Assembly: GCA_033629205.1 (NCBI GenBank)
Contig: CM066164.1
Location: forward strand, 40,695,454 to 40,759,453
Reading direction: 5' to 3'
Length of the DNA: 64,000 nt
DNA from: Lithocarpus polystachyus
Taxonomy: Eukaryota > Streptophyta > Magnoliopsida > Fagales > Fagaceae
Below are positions 35,021 to 46,725 of the stretch, piece after piece. A model generated the notes under the pieces. The model ran no database searches. It worked only from the letters and a program-made list of their open reading frames with translations, and was not told the DNA's origin. Position 1 is the first letter of the stretch; each line of letters opens with the position of its first letter. Made by a program: the position numbers and the translations under genes.

Positions 35021-35328
35021 TTGTATCTAATTTGTCCATGATTAGATATTATTCGAGGTGACGTGAACAATCTTTTTGGCATAACACGATTAAGTGGGTT
35101 GTTACTCCACTTTGATTTTTATTTCAGCTGATTATTAAACATTACTTTTTGCTTTTTGATATTATGAAAGGTTGTCCTTTCATTCAATTTTTAAACAAAC
35201 TTATCATAGTCTACTCTAATGTGATAAAGATAATAAAAAATAGGTGCAAATACTATTTTGGTCCCTCCATTTTAGAGTCACATTTAATGCGAGAAGGTGA
35301 AGTTTGAAAGTGTAGTAGATAAACTTTT

Positions 35329-36164
35329 TGTTAGGTTCTAAGGAACTAGGAATTAATGTATTAGAACTTCATTTTGTAAGGTTGGCAAACCATGATCAAA
35401 ACGGTTTTAGTTTTGTTTAGATTTGCTCAAAGTATGTGGTTTTTATGTAAAGTTGGAATCGAGTTACTGCAGAAGTTACTGTGCAAATCTGTCAGGCTCG
35501 ATCGATCGAGAATTAGACTCGACCGATCGAAAGTTGTGTAGATTGTTTTTTCGGCAGAATTTCCAACTCAGTCCAAACCCGTTTGACTTGTAGGGTTTTA
35601 TGTTTTGTCCTAAGTATAATAGGGAAAACCCTAGCCACGCTTTTAGTGTTCTGAATGCTATGTGTTTGAATCTTATTGTGAGATCTAGAGGTGTTTGCCT
35701 TCACATACACTTAGGGTTTCCAAACTCTAGATTGATGTCAAGAGCTTGGTGATCATTCAGTTGCAGATTCAAGAACTTAAAGATATACAAACAGGAGTAC
35801 TTGTGCTTGCTGTGAATTCAAGAAAGAAGTAGTCTGTGGACTCGGAGCTGTCACGTGGTCGTGGTGGTATGTTTCTTACTCGAGGTAGCAATAGGATGTT
35901 AGTGGTCTAAGTTGCTATTGTGTAAACTTCAATTCTTTCATAGTGAATTCTGTTTTACCTTGAGGATAGCTAGGTTAAATCCTCTCCTGGTTTTTTACCG
36001 GTTTGGTTTTCCTGGGTTATCATATCGTGTGTTCTTTATTTTTCGCACTTTGCATGATATGATATATTTATGTTAACCTAGATCCACTTAATTTACCTAT
36101 ATTAATCACTTGACTAAATATCTAAGTTAATCTGTTTGGGTTTAAGGGGTTTAAATTTCTAACA
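35329..36164 (+). repeat. Solo LTR of the A/B copia family
   Basis: 836 bp starting TGTTAGGTTC and ending TTTCTAACA, homologous in reverse orientation to the LTRs of element A. It has a perfect 5-bp target duplication CTTTT (35324-35328 and 36165-36169) and no internal sequence. The palindromic pair CTCGATCGATCGAG and CTCGACCGATCGAA is at about 35497-35530. Confidence 0.93.
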
Positions 36165-36784
36165 CTTTTGTTTTTCCATTCAAGGCATCAAAAACATTGT
36201 GAATCTCAATCTCAATGATTTTGGGGTCACAATGTGTTTTGGGTCACACTGCGTAAAATATTTTATTATTGAATAAGAGATTTGGAATTTAAATCATGTA
36301 TATACGAAAAATCAACTAGTGTCTTAGTCTGACAACAAAAGTAATCATCGTGAAATGGACACCTTCAATTTAAATTTTACTATATTTATCACTGACAACA
36401 GAAATAAGAAAACCACTTTGCCAACAAAAAAGAAAAAGAAACAATAAAAGAAATGGTTGATAGATTTATATTGATTGGTTTTCTATTTTCTTTAATTGCC
36501 TCAATTATACAATTGGGAAAATGACGTAACCTGTAGGGTCTGAGTACGAGTATAGGAAAATAATAATATTTTGAAACTGATTATAGACCTGCTTGGGAGA
36601 CTAAGCAGATCATCAAATCTTTTTAACTTATTTATTTATTTATAATTTGATAACTATAGCCGAAAAAATGTGTAATTTGAATTTTGAATGTCTTGGACAC
36701 ACAAAAGATGTCAACAATTGAGTTACAGCACTAAAAAAAAAATTGTATTTTTATTGATTAAACATAAAAGGATACAATTCACAT

Positions 36785-37453
36785 TGTCAGAATCATATTT
36801 TTATGTAATTAGTATATCCTGTAAAAAAAAACCTAGACAGCTTCCTAGAGCTTCATAAGGATTTCATATTGAAACCCTAGCCTCTAACTTTTGAACTTGT
36901 GAGTTTAGAAAACAAAAGAAATAGATCTTGTTACAACTCTTGTGCACCTTTAGGTTCTATACCAAGTAGAGTTTCTAACATCAACAATTGAAAATCTTAT
37001 TAGTGTTTTTATGTGAAGCTACTACAAATCAACTACAACAATCAAAAAGGTTGCTGTGAAGTTAATCACATACATGGATTCATGTAAATGAGTTAGTCAT
37101 GTACTGAGATTCATACAAATGAGAAGGCTTTTACAAGATTAAGTTCAATTGGGAATTGGAACAAAAGTTATACTATAGGTATTTACATTGGGATAGACCA
37201 GGAGTTTGTAATTGTAACTGTTTGTTCTTCATTAGTGGATTCTTAAGAAATGGTGACCTGAAATTCACCCAGCAGGGTTTTTCTTGCAAAGGTTTTCCTC
37301 GTTCTTCAACAAATTATCGTGTCAATTTAATTTTTGCTGCACTCTAGTTTAGATGGGTGATTTGTTTGTACTCCACAATATTGCATGTAATCTCGATAAT
37401 TAATCAATTTAAATAATTGAATTAATTAACTGTGATCAATTTGTAATCCAACA
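36785..37453 (+). repeat. Probable solo LTR of a different copia family
   Basis: Starts TGTCAGAATC and ends ATCCAACA. Inside are a GAAACCCTAGCC leader phrase (about 36870), a purine-rich stretch and CACCCAGCAGGGTTTTTC followed by GGTTTTCCTCG (37267-37301), typical of copia LTR U5 regions. ACATTG occurs at both borders but overlaps the termini ambiguously, so no clean target duplication can be claimed. Confidence 0.5.
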
Positions 37454-37720
37454 CATTGCCCAATAAAATAATTTTGTGAGAGCATGTATCGCAAACAAGA
37501 AGTGGTGATGGGATAGGATCCTTATATGGGCCTAAAAAATCTTCTATACGTGGATGATGGTAAGTCATTTTGCAAAATCAACAGATTTATATTCTGTTTT
37601 ACTTATTTCTAAGTTTTGGAAAATCAAAATTGGGGTGAAATATAGATTATAGACAAATACAAAACATACATTTCAAAATTTAATGTGGTTCCACAACTTT
37701 TTATGTCAACTTTTTATGTG

Positions 37721-37901
37721 TTTCACCACCGCGCATTCTTGTTGCGGTGATCACTCTATAAGTATAAGTGTTTGTAGAGTATGAGGGGTAAGAACCGAGG
37801 TTCAAGTCTTCAAGAGAAAACTTCATACACATATATACTTAGATTAAACTATAGCAAAATTTCTATCTTGTATAAAAAAATAAAAAATAAATAAAAAATT
37901 C
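37721..37901 (+). mobile_element. tRNA-derived SINE, copy 2
   Basis: Homologous over its whole length to the SINE at 29623-29794 but more diverged. B box GGTTCAAGTCT is at 37799-37809, and a degenerate A box TGTTGCGGTGA at about 37740-37750. The A-rich tail is TAAAAAATAAATAAAAAA. TTTATGTG occurs on both sides (37713-37720 and 37902-37909) as a short target duplication. Confidence 0.82.
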
Positions 37902-37909
37902 TTTATGTG

Positions 37910-38747
37910 GTTCCACACTTGCAAATTAAATTCTAACTCTCTACCGCGCTAAAAGAGACAGATCACTAATCGATTTAAAGGGATTATTACAATTTACAAC
38001 TCCTTACTTCTTTCATATCAATGACAGAGGAAAACACATTATATAAATTAGCCTCCTCATGGATGTTCAGTGCATATTCGGAGGCTTGTTATTTCGATTT
38101 CATTTTAATACTAACCTTTCGAGTTTAAATATAAATATTAAAAATTTTGTAAACTAAAGTATAATTGGACAAAACTACATAAAGTAAATTATAAAATTTT
38201 CCTTCCTCAATTTCTCATCAAAAAGAAAAAATCGATTTATGGTCATCGTTACTCTATTCTAATTTAACGTTGGAATTATGGTCATCGTTACCGACAAAGA
38301 TGTGGTCGATCCTGATTAAAAACATTAATAATAATATCAAGAAAGCTACTGACGTAGCATGTTTGAACTGCAGAACATTTTATAGGTGAATAATAAGCTA
38401 ATTGGCTGATGATACCTTTCTTTTTTTTTAGAATCAATTAGCAGATGATACCCAAAACAGTAAAAGCCTATAAAAAGTTAAAAACCATATGGTCCAGGCC
38501 AAACTGGCAGTATCAGGTTTTATTTTTGATCTTAATAGAAAATTAAGAAGGACACGACAATCATGTGGCATGAACGGCAAGAAAAAAAAAAGTACACATC
38601 ACTCGATTTGGAAAAAATTAAATGTTATAATAATAAACAGCTATGTGAAGTGTGAACATACTAATTAATGAGTAATATACTAAGAATACTACTAATTTTA
38701 TTATATTAGCCTTGTGCAATGTTACCAATCACATTAAAGTAATTTAG

Positions 38748-38778
<31 letters not shown>

Positions 38779-39632
38779 CAAATGAATAGAGCTACAACCA
38801 CATTATTTTCACAACAATTTAAAAAAAAAAAATAAATAAATAAATAACTTACTTGATAAGTTTTTACTAATTCTTATTTAATTTGAGCATACCCCTAACA
38901 TTACTTAATTTTTTACTTACCATTAATAGTTTTTAAGCTATGATTTGTTGTGAAAATATTGTTTTTGTAGTTTTGTTCTCTTGAAATCATCAATTATATT
39001 TATTGTCACATTTAGCGAAATTAATAAATTATACAATACTCTTTGTCAGTATACAAATACATTTATCTTTTACCAAGCAACTTCTATGAAATCTTGGATG
39101 AGATTTGGTTTGAAAAAAATCTTTTAAATCTTTAAGGGATTCATTGTGATTTTGACTATGGGTCTATTTGGATAAGCTGTTTCAAAATGTGCGTTTTAAA
39201 AACTAGTGTTTTTAAAACGTGAGTTTTGAAAACTCCATTTTAAAAATCACAAATAAGTGTTTGGTAAAAATGTGAAAATATGCGTTTTCTATTTTTAAAG
39301 TCACATTAAATGTTTGGATAAGGTTTTTTAAAAATAATTGTATTGAGTGTAAATTCCAAAAAATGACTTAACTATTTTTTGAAGGTTATATTGTCATTTT
39401 TCTGTGATTAGTGTTTTTTTATTATTGAAAATATGTAATTAAGCTTAACAATTACATTAATAATAACAACAATAATGATGTTTTCATTGTTGAAGTTCAT
39501 GGAGAGAAGATTATCAAATTTAAAATATTAAAAATAACTCATCAAGAAAAAGATATTAAAATGATTAGGAAAATAATTGTATTAAAATGTTAATTGCCAA
39601 CAATATCAATACTAGACAATCCATTATAATAA
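37910..39632. other. Intergenic region with possible MITE-like foldback
   Basis: No supported gene. A TA microsatellite is at 38748-38775. At about 39158-39320, GGGTCTATTTGGATAAGC is followed by TGCGTTTTAAAAACTAGTG and its near-complement, repeated further on. This resembles a decayed foldback MITE starting with a PIF/Harbinger-like GGGTCTATTTGG, but the other end was not found. Confidence 0.4.
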
Positions 39633-39863
39633 TTAAAAAGTTCTTATCTGAAAAATTAAAAACCAAAACACCAAAACAGAAATAATAATATTTGCCCAAC
39701 CCTTTTTACTAAAGTGGGTATTAGGTCGATTACCCTTAAATACCTCATCCACACAAGCTTCACAAAAGATAGTCATTACTCTTGATGGCCATTGCACTCT
39801 AACATTTGAGCTATTTTGGGATTGTTTGGTGTTGGGATTTGAAGTCTCCTTGTTCTTAACCAT
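39633..39863 (-). pseudogene. Myb/SANT-like exon fragment (PIF/Harbinger partner type)
   Basis: The minus-strand frame encodes VQWPSRVMTIFCEACVDEV followed by NRPNTHFSKKGWANII. This is the first half of the plant Myb_DNA-bind_3 domain (W...F...C.EEV..GNRP...F...GW..I), known from PIF/Harbinger ORF1 proteins and L10-interacting Myb proteins. The homology stops at about 39690 and runs into low-complexity text, consistent with an exon end or a truncated copy. The second half of the domain was not found nearby, so it is a fragment. Confidence 0.65.
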
Positions 39864-40292
39864 CTAAACAAAATATAGGTTTATTAATAACAATTTTCAA
39901 CCAAATATGTAAAAATTCCAATGCTCTTACAAACAATACTTTGTTATAGGTAAAACAATTTCACACGTAAAAAACTAGCAACACATTTTAGTTAAAAATT
40001 AGTAAACGGCAGAACTAGCAATAGAATAAGTTAGTGGTTGGAGCCTTCTATTAAATTAATAAATTTTTTGGATCAGAAATAAGATGATCTGAAGCATCAT
40101 GACTCATGACTGACCGGTGCTGCATGTGTTTGAGAACCATCTTGTTGTTTCTCATTGTTTTTGTAGATGGGCATGCATGAACCAATCTTTTTATTTTATT
40201 CCTTTTTTGGCTGAATCATGAAATTGAAAAGAAACAACAACACAATAAACTAGCTGCCCAAAGCAAAAGGCAAAAACAAAAGACATAAGAAT

Positions 40293-41151
40293 TGTCAGTT
40301 CGTTTAGACCCCTTAAACACAACAGATTAACCTAGAGAATTAGCCAAGTGATTAACTTAGGTAATTTAATTAAATCTAGGTTAACACAAATAAGCAAAAA
40401 CAGTAAAGCAGCGGAAAATAAAGAACACAAAGATCTGATGACCTAGGAAAACCAAATCGGTAAAAAACCTGGGGAGGATTTAACCTAGCTATCCTCAAGG
40501 TAAACTGAATCCACTATGAAAGAATTGAAGTTTACACAATAAGACTTAGACCACTAACATCCTATTGCTACCCAAGTGTAGGAAACTTACTACCACGACC
40601 ACATGATAGCTCCGAGATCCACGGACTCCTTCTTTCTTGAATTCTTCATCAATCCACAAGCGCACCTGCTTGTATTTCTTTTAGATCTTTGATTCTGCAA
40701 CTGTATGATTTATCAAGCTTTAGACATAAGTCTTGAGTTTGTAAACCCTAAGTGTATGTGAAGGCAAACACCTCTAGATCTCACAATGAGATTCACAAAC
40801 ACAGCAAAACAGAACTCTGAGAAATAGAACTCTAAAAACGTGGCTAGGGTTTTCCCTTATATACTTAGGGCAAAACATAAAACCCTATACATTAAGTGGG
40901 CTAGGGCTGAGTTGGAAAATTCTACAGAAAAACAATCTGCACGATTTTCGATCGATCGAGTCTAATTTTCGATCGATTGAGTCAGGCAGAAAGTGCACAG
41001 TGAATTCTGCATTAAACTCGATTCCAACTTTACATTAAGAGCCATACTTTGAGTAAGTCTAACACAAGACTAAACATTGTTTTGATCATGGTTTGCCAAC
41101 ATTACAAATTGAAGTTCTAATACATTAGTTCCTAATTCTTAGAACCCAACA
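40293..41151 (-). repeat. Element B 3' LTR
   Basis: 859 bp; plus-strand termini TGTCAG and CCCAACA. TATATAA on the minus strand is at 40857-40863, and the palindromic pair at about 40949-40981. The polypurine tract AAAGGGGGAGTT follows at 41152-41163, with extra tracts near 41604 and 41669. Confidence 0.92.
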
Positions 41152-41704
41152 AACTCCCCCTTTGGCAATCCGTGACAAAACACAGACTTAACAAAAAGCT
41201 CAAAGTTTACAAAATGAAACAACCCATCACAAAATAAAAAGCCACTTAACCAATTCAACCTAACTACTATCTAACAGTTGCAAAGTAGACAGCAGCATGA
41301 CTGAATCAACCTGTATATTCCTGTAACACTTAACAAACACATAAACGCATGTTTGGAAAAAACAGGAAATATATAAAAATAACTTCTTGATTTCACATGA
41401 CACAAAATAAAGACATATATCATGAATAACATCATAAATATAAATCAATAAGCAGAGTAGCATAGTAAAACAAGAAACATATACATCAACATGTATCTCA
41501 AAAATATCTCCTAATCAAGAGCTAAAAATGTAAATACACAGTGAAGCGCCTAGATACAATCTTATAACTCCACAAGCTCCGCAGTATCACTACTAAGTAC
41601 AAAACTCCCCCTAAAATGAAAATCTCCACAAAAATCTCTTAGATACATATGAATTACACAATAGAATGCACTCCCCCTTTTTGTGACGAATTGTCAAAGA
41701 GCAC

Positions 41705-42945
41705 TCACTCATCATCAAAAGGAGGTGGAGGAGAATGACGAGAACTCGCCAAATCTGCTCGCAATGCACATAGCTCATCAAGGATGTCCACCAGAAGTTG
41801 ACCATGAGCCGCCTGAACGGTCACGACAGTATCAAGAGTCCGACGAAGGTCAGAAACCTCATCAAAAGGTGGAGGAACATCAGCAGCAGCAGCAACAGCA
41901 GGATCAGAAGACGTCCCAGCTGCAGGAGTATCTGTAGAAGAAGAAGGGGGTGGAGTGACACCAGAAGGCTCTACCCTAGGACGCTTAGAGCTAGTTCGAA
42001 GTTGAGCAGCCCTTTGCCTCAAAAAGGTAGCACCTATAGGAGCAATAACATGAACAGGCTCAGACGCAGGAAAATCACCTAAACCAAGAAAAAGGAGAAT
42101 CCTATGAATAAAAACGGGAAAGAATAACGCATGAGCCGTAGAACTAGACCGATGAACCTCGTTCAAAGAACGAAGGAACAAATGAGGAAAACTGATAGGA
42201 GCATCAGTAACAAGCGCGTACAAAAACACACATCGCTCAAGAGGGATGGTGTGGACATGAGAAATCGGCCACAAAGAATGACACGCTATTCTAAAGAAAA
42301 GATAGTGAAGCTCGGAAAGCTCAGCAGAAGTGATCCAAGGATCAGAACCCCACTGGATAGAAGACCCAGTGATGTATGACAGCACGTCATCAAGAAGTGG
42401 AGACTCCTCATAAGGAAAAACGGGATGGTCAACAATGGGCACCCCAAGAGCATTAGACACAACCGTAGGAGGAATGCGATACTCTACACCTCGTAACCAA
42501 AATTAACTAAGGTGTTGGTATCATAGATGTGGATAGAGAGGTTCGAATAGAACTCTCTAATTAGGGTGGCAGGAGGAGGAGAATGCTCATACTCGAGCAA
42601 AGATAACCAACCCCGACGCTCAAAGTTACGTCTCACCTCAGGATCTACCTTATCTAGTATGACCCTACGCTCAGCCCAAATATGATGCCGAAGATTAAGG
42701 GTCTCATAGGTCTCTTGGTTTTTCTCACTCGGGAACCGCTCACTATCGAAAGAAGGTGAAGGATCAGAAGTCCTATGGGTTCTAGTTTTCCTAGGCATAG
42801 TGCTAAGGAATAAAGAGAGACACAGAAAGAGAGGAGCACAAATAAATACCAAGGGCTGACTGCAAGTTAGCACATCATAAAAAAATATAGAAAAAAAAAA
42901 AAACAAATCTATATGATGCATGAACAAAATATGCAAATGATGCAT
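41705..42945 (-). pseudogene. Element B aORF, frameshifted
   Basis: Homologue of the aORF at 8463-9698. The N-terminal part (42484-42945) reads MPRKTRTHR from the ATG at 42798-42796 through FERRGWLSL and REFYSNLSIH, and the C-terminal part (41705-42460) from ALGVPIVDHP to the FDDE end. A small deletion near 42500, in the segment AACCAAAATTAACT, puts the two halves in different frames. The hydrophobic upstream extension (49 residues from MHHLHILF) is open here too. As in A, the tail is rich in Pro, Ser and Ala. Function unknown; from memory the fold family is PF20167. Confidence 0.75.
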
Positions 42946-44795
42946 GAACTAACGCAGTGACATAGTTCAAGTATGATCCAAATTAACTAAATTGGCTTGA
43001 GCATAGAATTTTAAATCAAAAATACCCAATTTGGGAAAAACCCAATTTTCAAAACAAAACAAATTGAGAAATTGATCATCACAACAGTTAATTGACACAA
43101 TATAATGATCAAATTAATCAATCTAACAAGCCAATTTAATCAATTTATATCAAATTGAACAAAAACCCCAAAATCCCCAATTTCAAGCCCTAGAAATTTA
43201 AAAATTTCACAAAGCACCAAATTAATCAAATTAAACCACATATAGTGCTTAGATAAGGTGTCCCCACAAAAACCCATGATTCTTTTGAAAAAGAAAGAGC
43301 CAAAAATCACTCCAAAAATACCAAAAATTAAAATGGCGAAAATACCCCAAAAATGCATGAAATAATGCATGAAACATGAAAATAAAAACAAAAGAAAGGG
43401 CATGAAAGACTTACCAGTCTTGGGAGAGAGAGATTATGCAAAAAGATCGGAGGAAAACGACAAAATCTTCAAGAAAAAAGGCTTGACCGGTTGGTAGAGA
43501 GAAAAAGGTTTTGAAAAAGATTTGAAAAGTGAAAAGTCACGTGGGAAGAAAACCTTTTAAAAAACATTCAGCCCGATTTTCGATCGATCGAAAAACAGAT
43601 TCGATCGGTCGAAAATCCTTCGATTGATCCAGTATCAATCGAGAACCGATCGAAACACACAGAGACTTTAGAGGGATTTTAAAAACATTTTCGATCGATC
43701 GAAAAACAGACTCGATCGATCGAAAATTTGGAAAAATTGAATTTTTGAAAATTGTATCAAATTAGCTCAAAAACTCCTCAAAGCATTAATTTTTATGAAA
43801 AAGATGCATGAGTATGAGATGAAATGCTTTTCCAAAAACCATGTTTTCAACCCAGATCTCTCAGATTAAACTTTTCTCATAATCTTCCTCAATCAATCAA
43901 TCAAGCAAACATGTTTTGCAAATATTTCCAGAAAATTTCAAACTTGGTTGGTCAGGCCAAAAACACACACAATATCATGTACACAGTTTAGCAAAGAATA
44001 ACTTGTGTAGTGTGTGCAACTAGCATAAGCAAGAGAAACATGTGAGGTGATATGCACATATTGATCAATCACAATTACTACAAAATCCCATCACATGAAT
44101 TTGAAAGAGACTATTACTTAAAGAGTTACATCATATAGCTCTCACATATCCTAGAATAAAAGCTTGCAACCATGTAAGTTTTTTGATTTGCCTCATTATT
44201 CAATTTAATTGATTAGAAACTTAATAAAAGCCGGGATAATGTACACACCAATTTTATGAATTGTGAAATTATTATAGTCCAATAATGTACACACCAATTT
44301 TAATAGAGGCTACACCTTATGTTCTTTTTGTGCATATGCTACACTTTTTCGAGCACAAAATCTTACGATATGCACTAAGGTGTTCATGATTGGCTAGTAA
44401 ACAGTGGTGAAATGGTTATTTATGCCTTTCTCAATAAGACCAAGTCCGACAATCAAAGACATAAGACTTCAAGATCAAGATCATGTGATCAACAAATATA
44501 GCATCTTCCCACACAACATGCACAACAAAACTTTAGCTAGTAAAGTGCAATGGAAATAAGTGCATCAAAGCTAAACAAGGTACACAAACATGTTATGCAA
44601 AATTTGATTGACCAACCTTGTCTTCAGATTCAAGGAAAAATTGCAAAAACACAATTTGCAAATTTTTTTTTTTAATTTTTATAACAAATAAACAAACATC
44701 CTAGAATGAAATGCATGAATGTAATGCAATGCAATCCTAGAAACAGAGGTCACCAAAGATAGAACAATGAAGCACAAGGACCATGTCAGACAGAC
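42946..44795 (-). other. Element B 3' non-coding region
   Basis: Holds the palindrome cluster at 43574-43720 (TTTCGATCGATCGAAAAAC, CTCGATCGATCGAAAA and variants) and the conserved block at about 44160-44400, including AATCTTACGATATGCACTAA at 44360-44379. No gene beyond an insignificant open frame. Confidence 0.7.
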
Positions 44796-46655
44796 TCAAT
44801 TAGATTGAGCCTTTTGCATCCAAAACTTTTTAGATGCAACTCTTGCATTGGAGTTATGATTCATCTTAGAATTTTGACCAACTCCAGGATTGGAATAAAG
44901 GTTTAACGTATTTACCAATTCACCAATAAGTACCATAGGATCATGTGTTTGAGGCACAGGTACTTTAGGTTTACTTGCTCGCTTTGCAGCTTGCAACTTA
45001 AAGCAATTTGGACGAATGTGTCCAGATTTTCCACAAAAATGACAAACCCATGCAGGCTTATCATGCAATTTGCCCTTAGTAGAAGTAGAAGCTCTAGAAT
45101 GAGAAGCTTGAAGATCAACTCTTATCTTTCTAGGTGGAGTAACATCTATAGGTTTGACAGGTTCACTCACCAAGGATTTGACAATCTCACTCTTAGGAGG
45201 TTCAGAAGACGGGAAAAATTTAGTGGAAGAAGGTTCAGGCACAGAGATGCTATCCACAAAACCTAAACCAGTTTTATCAGAAGGAGACTTTTGAACACTC
45301 AGCATGTGATCAAGTTTGGAGCTTGCAGACCTATTAGTTTGTTCTCTAGCAACAGATAATTCAAGTTCCAAACATTTGACTTTATTAAGTAACAACATGT
45401 TCTCAGATTTCACATTATTCAAAAGCTCATTTGCATCAAACAATTTCACAAGTAAATTATTCTTTTCAAGTTCCAAAGATGCAATTTTCTTCAAGCCTAA
45501 ATCAACATTCATGGCATCCTTTGCAGCAACTTTGCAAAGTTTATTATAGGCTTCCTGTAAATCTGCATCCTCAGAGAGTTCCCCATCAGAAGGGTTCTCT
45601 TGAACAGACATGCTTTCATTTACTACAGTAGTAGCAGTGAAAGCAATAAAGTTTCCATCCTCATCACTAGCGGATTCATTGTCAGAAACTTCATCATCAC
45701 TAAGGGTTACAGCCATAGCCTTACCCTTAGACCTCAAGTATGTAGGACATTCAGATTTCAAATGACCATACCCTTGACAACCATAACATTGTTGTCCTAA
45801 CGAATTATTAGAAGGTTGACCTACTTTCTCTTTAGGTTTTTCAGTGTTATTAACCTTAGTGGAATCATTCCTCCTAAAATTTCTAGGTTCAGCAGTGTTC
45901 TTGCCTCTTGCCATTCTGTTATTATTCCTAAGAAAATTTCTAAAATTCTTGGCAAGATAGGCAATCTCTGTAGCAGAGAGTTCATCATCAAATCCACGAT
46001 CCTCAACATCATCAACAGACTTAAGAGCCATTGATTTGGATTTGTTAGTCTTAGGGAGGTCTAACTCATAGGACTGAAGAGATCCTACAAGTTCATCAAC
46101 AGGGATGGAGTCCACATCCTTGCTCTCAGTGATGGCAGTCACTTTGGGTCTAAAATCCTCAGTCAAAGATCTAAGAATCTTCCTAACAATTTTAGGTTGA
46201 TCATAGATTTCACCCAAATTATAAGCAGAATTAACAATATCATTCAATTTAGCATAGAATTCATCAAAAGATTCATCATCATTCATTCTAATGCTTTCAA
46301 ATCTAGAGGTTAACTGCTGCAATTTATTAATCTTAAATGCCTTCGTGCCTTCATGCACAGTCTGGAGGATTTTCCAAGCAGTATGAGCAACCTCAACATT
46401 AGAGATTCTTTTATATTCCTCCATGGAAATAGCATTAAAAATAGCATTCATAGCTTTGCTATTGAAAGCGGCTGCCTCCTTTTGAGAAGTTTGCCACTCA
46501 CTCACAGGAGTAGTGGGCTTCTCCCATCTGTACTCAACGGAATTCCAAACTCTCTCATCAATGGATTTCAGGAATGCTTTCATCCTTACTTTCCAATAAG
46601 CATAGTTGTTTCCATCAAAGTGAGGTGGAACAACAAGAGAGTGTCCGTGTTCCAT
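44796..46655 (-). CDS. gag: Sirevirus-like Gag, intact
   Basis: About 619 residues from the ATG at 46655-46653 (MEHGHSLVVPPHFDG) to a stop at 44796. The N-terminal DUF4219-like start PHFDGNNYAYWKVRM is followed by the UBN2/Retrotran_gag_2 capsid region (LTSRFESIRMNDDESFDEFY, RKILRSLTEDFRPKV). CCHC knuckle CYGCQGYGHLKSEC falls near residue 290. A long acidic coiled-coil region (LQEAYNKLCKV...LKKIASLELEKNNLLVKL) follows, then a second knuckle CHFCGKSGHIRPNC near residue 540 and the short end FWMQKAQSN. Gag packages element RNA into particles. The frame is uninterrupted, so this copy could still be translated if transcribed. It ends just where protease would begin in a complete element. A close copy lies in element C. 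Confidence 0.9.
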   Translation of the reverse strand: MEHGHSLVVPPHFDGNNYAYWKVRMKAFLKSIDERVWNSVEYRWEKPTTPVSEWQTSQKEAAAFNSKAMNAIFNAISMEEYKRISNVEVAHTAWKILQTVHEGTKAFKINKLQQLTSRFESIRMNDDESFDEFYAKLNDIVNSAYNLGEIYDQPKIVRKILRSLTEDFRPKVTAITESKDVDSIPVDELVGSLQSYELDLPKTNKSKSMALKSVDDVEDRGFDDELSATEIAYLAKNFRNFLRNNNRMARGKNTAEPRNFRRNDSTKVNNTEKPKEKVGQPSNNSLGQQCYGCQGYGHLKSECPTYLRSKGKAMAVTLSDDEVSDNESASDEDGNFIAFTATTVVNESMSVQENPSDGELSEDADLQEAYNKLCKVAAKDAMNVDLGLKKIASLELEKNNLLVKLFDANELLNNVKSENMLLLNKVKCLELELSVAREQTNRSASSKLDHMLSVQKSPSDKTGLGFVDSISVPEPSSTKFFPSSEPPKSEIVKSLVSEPVKPIDVTPPRKIRVDLQASHSRASTSTKGKLHDKPAWVCHFCGKSGHIRPNCFKLQAAKRASKPKVPVPQTHDPMVLIGELVNTLNLYSNPGVGQNSKMNHNSNARVASKKFWMQKAQSN

Positions 46656-46711
46656 GACAACAGGGGTCAAGGATCAGCTAAAAGATCAAAAGATCAAATA
46701 AAAAAGCTACC

Positions 46712-46723
46712 CACTCTGATACC
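46712..46723 (-). other. Element B primer-binding site (initiator tRNA-Met)
   Basis: TGGTATCAGAGT on the minus strand, two bases after the LTR. It matches the standard site except for the last base. Confidence 0.88.
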
Positions 46724-46725
46724 AC

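Noticed and set aside
36785..37453. Target duplication ACATTG for the second solo LTR
   Set aside because: The shared bases overlap the terminal TG and CA positions in a way that does not give a standard 5-bp duplication, so it was not claimed.
41798..42379. Arg/Ser-rich open frames opposite the aORF in B (similar at 58525-58803)
   Set aside because: Antisense shadows of the Pro/Ser/Ala-rich aORF, with no independent support.
44943..46034. Several plus-strand frames opposite gag in B (similar at 61674-62765 in C)
   Set aside because: They mirror the gag codon pattern. Gag itself has domains and the correct position after the PBS.
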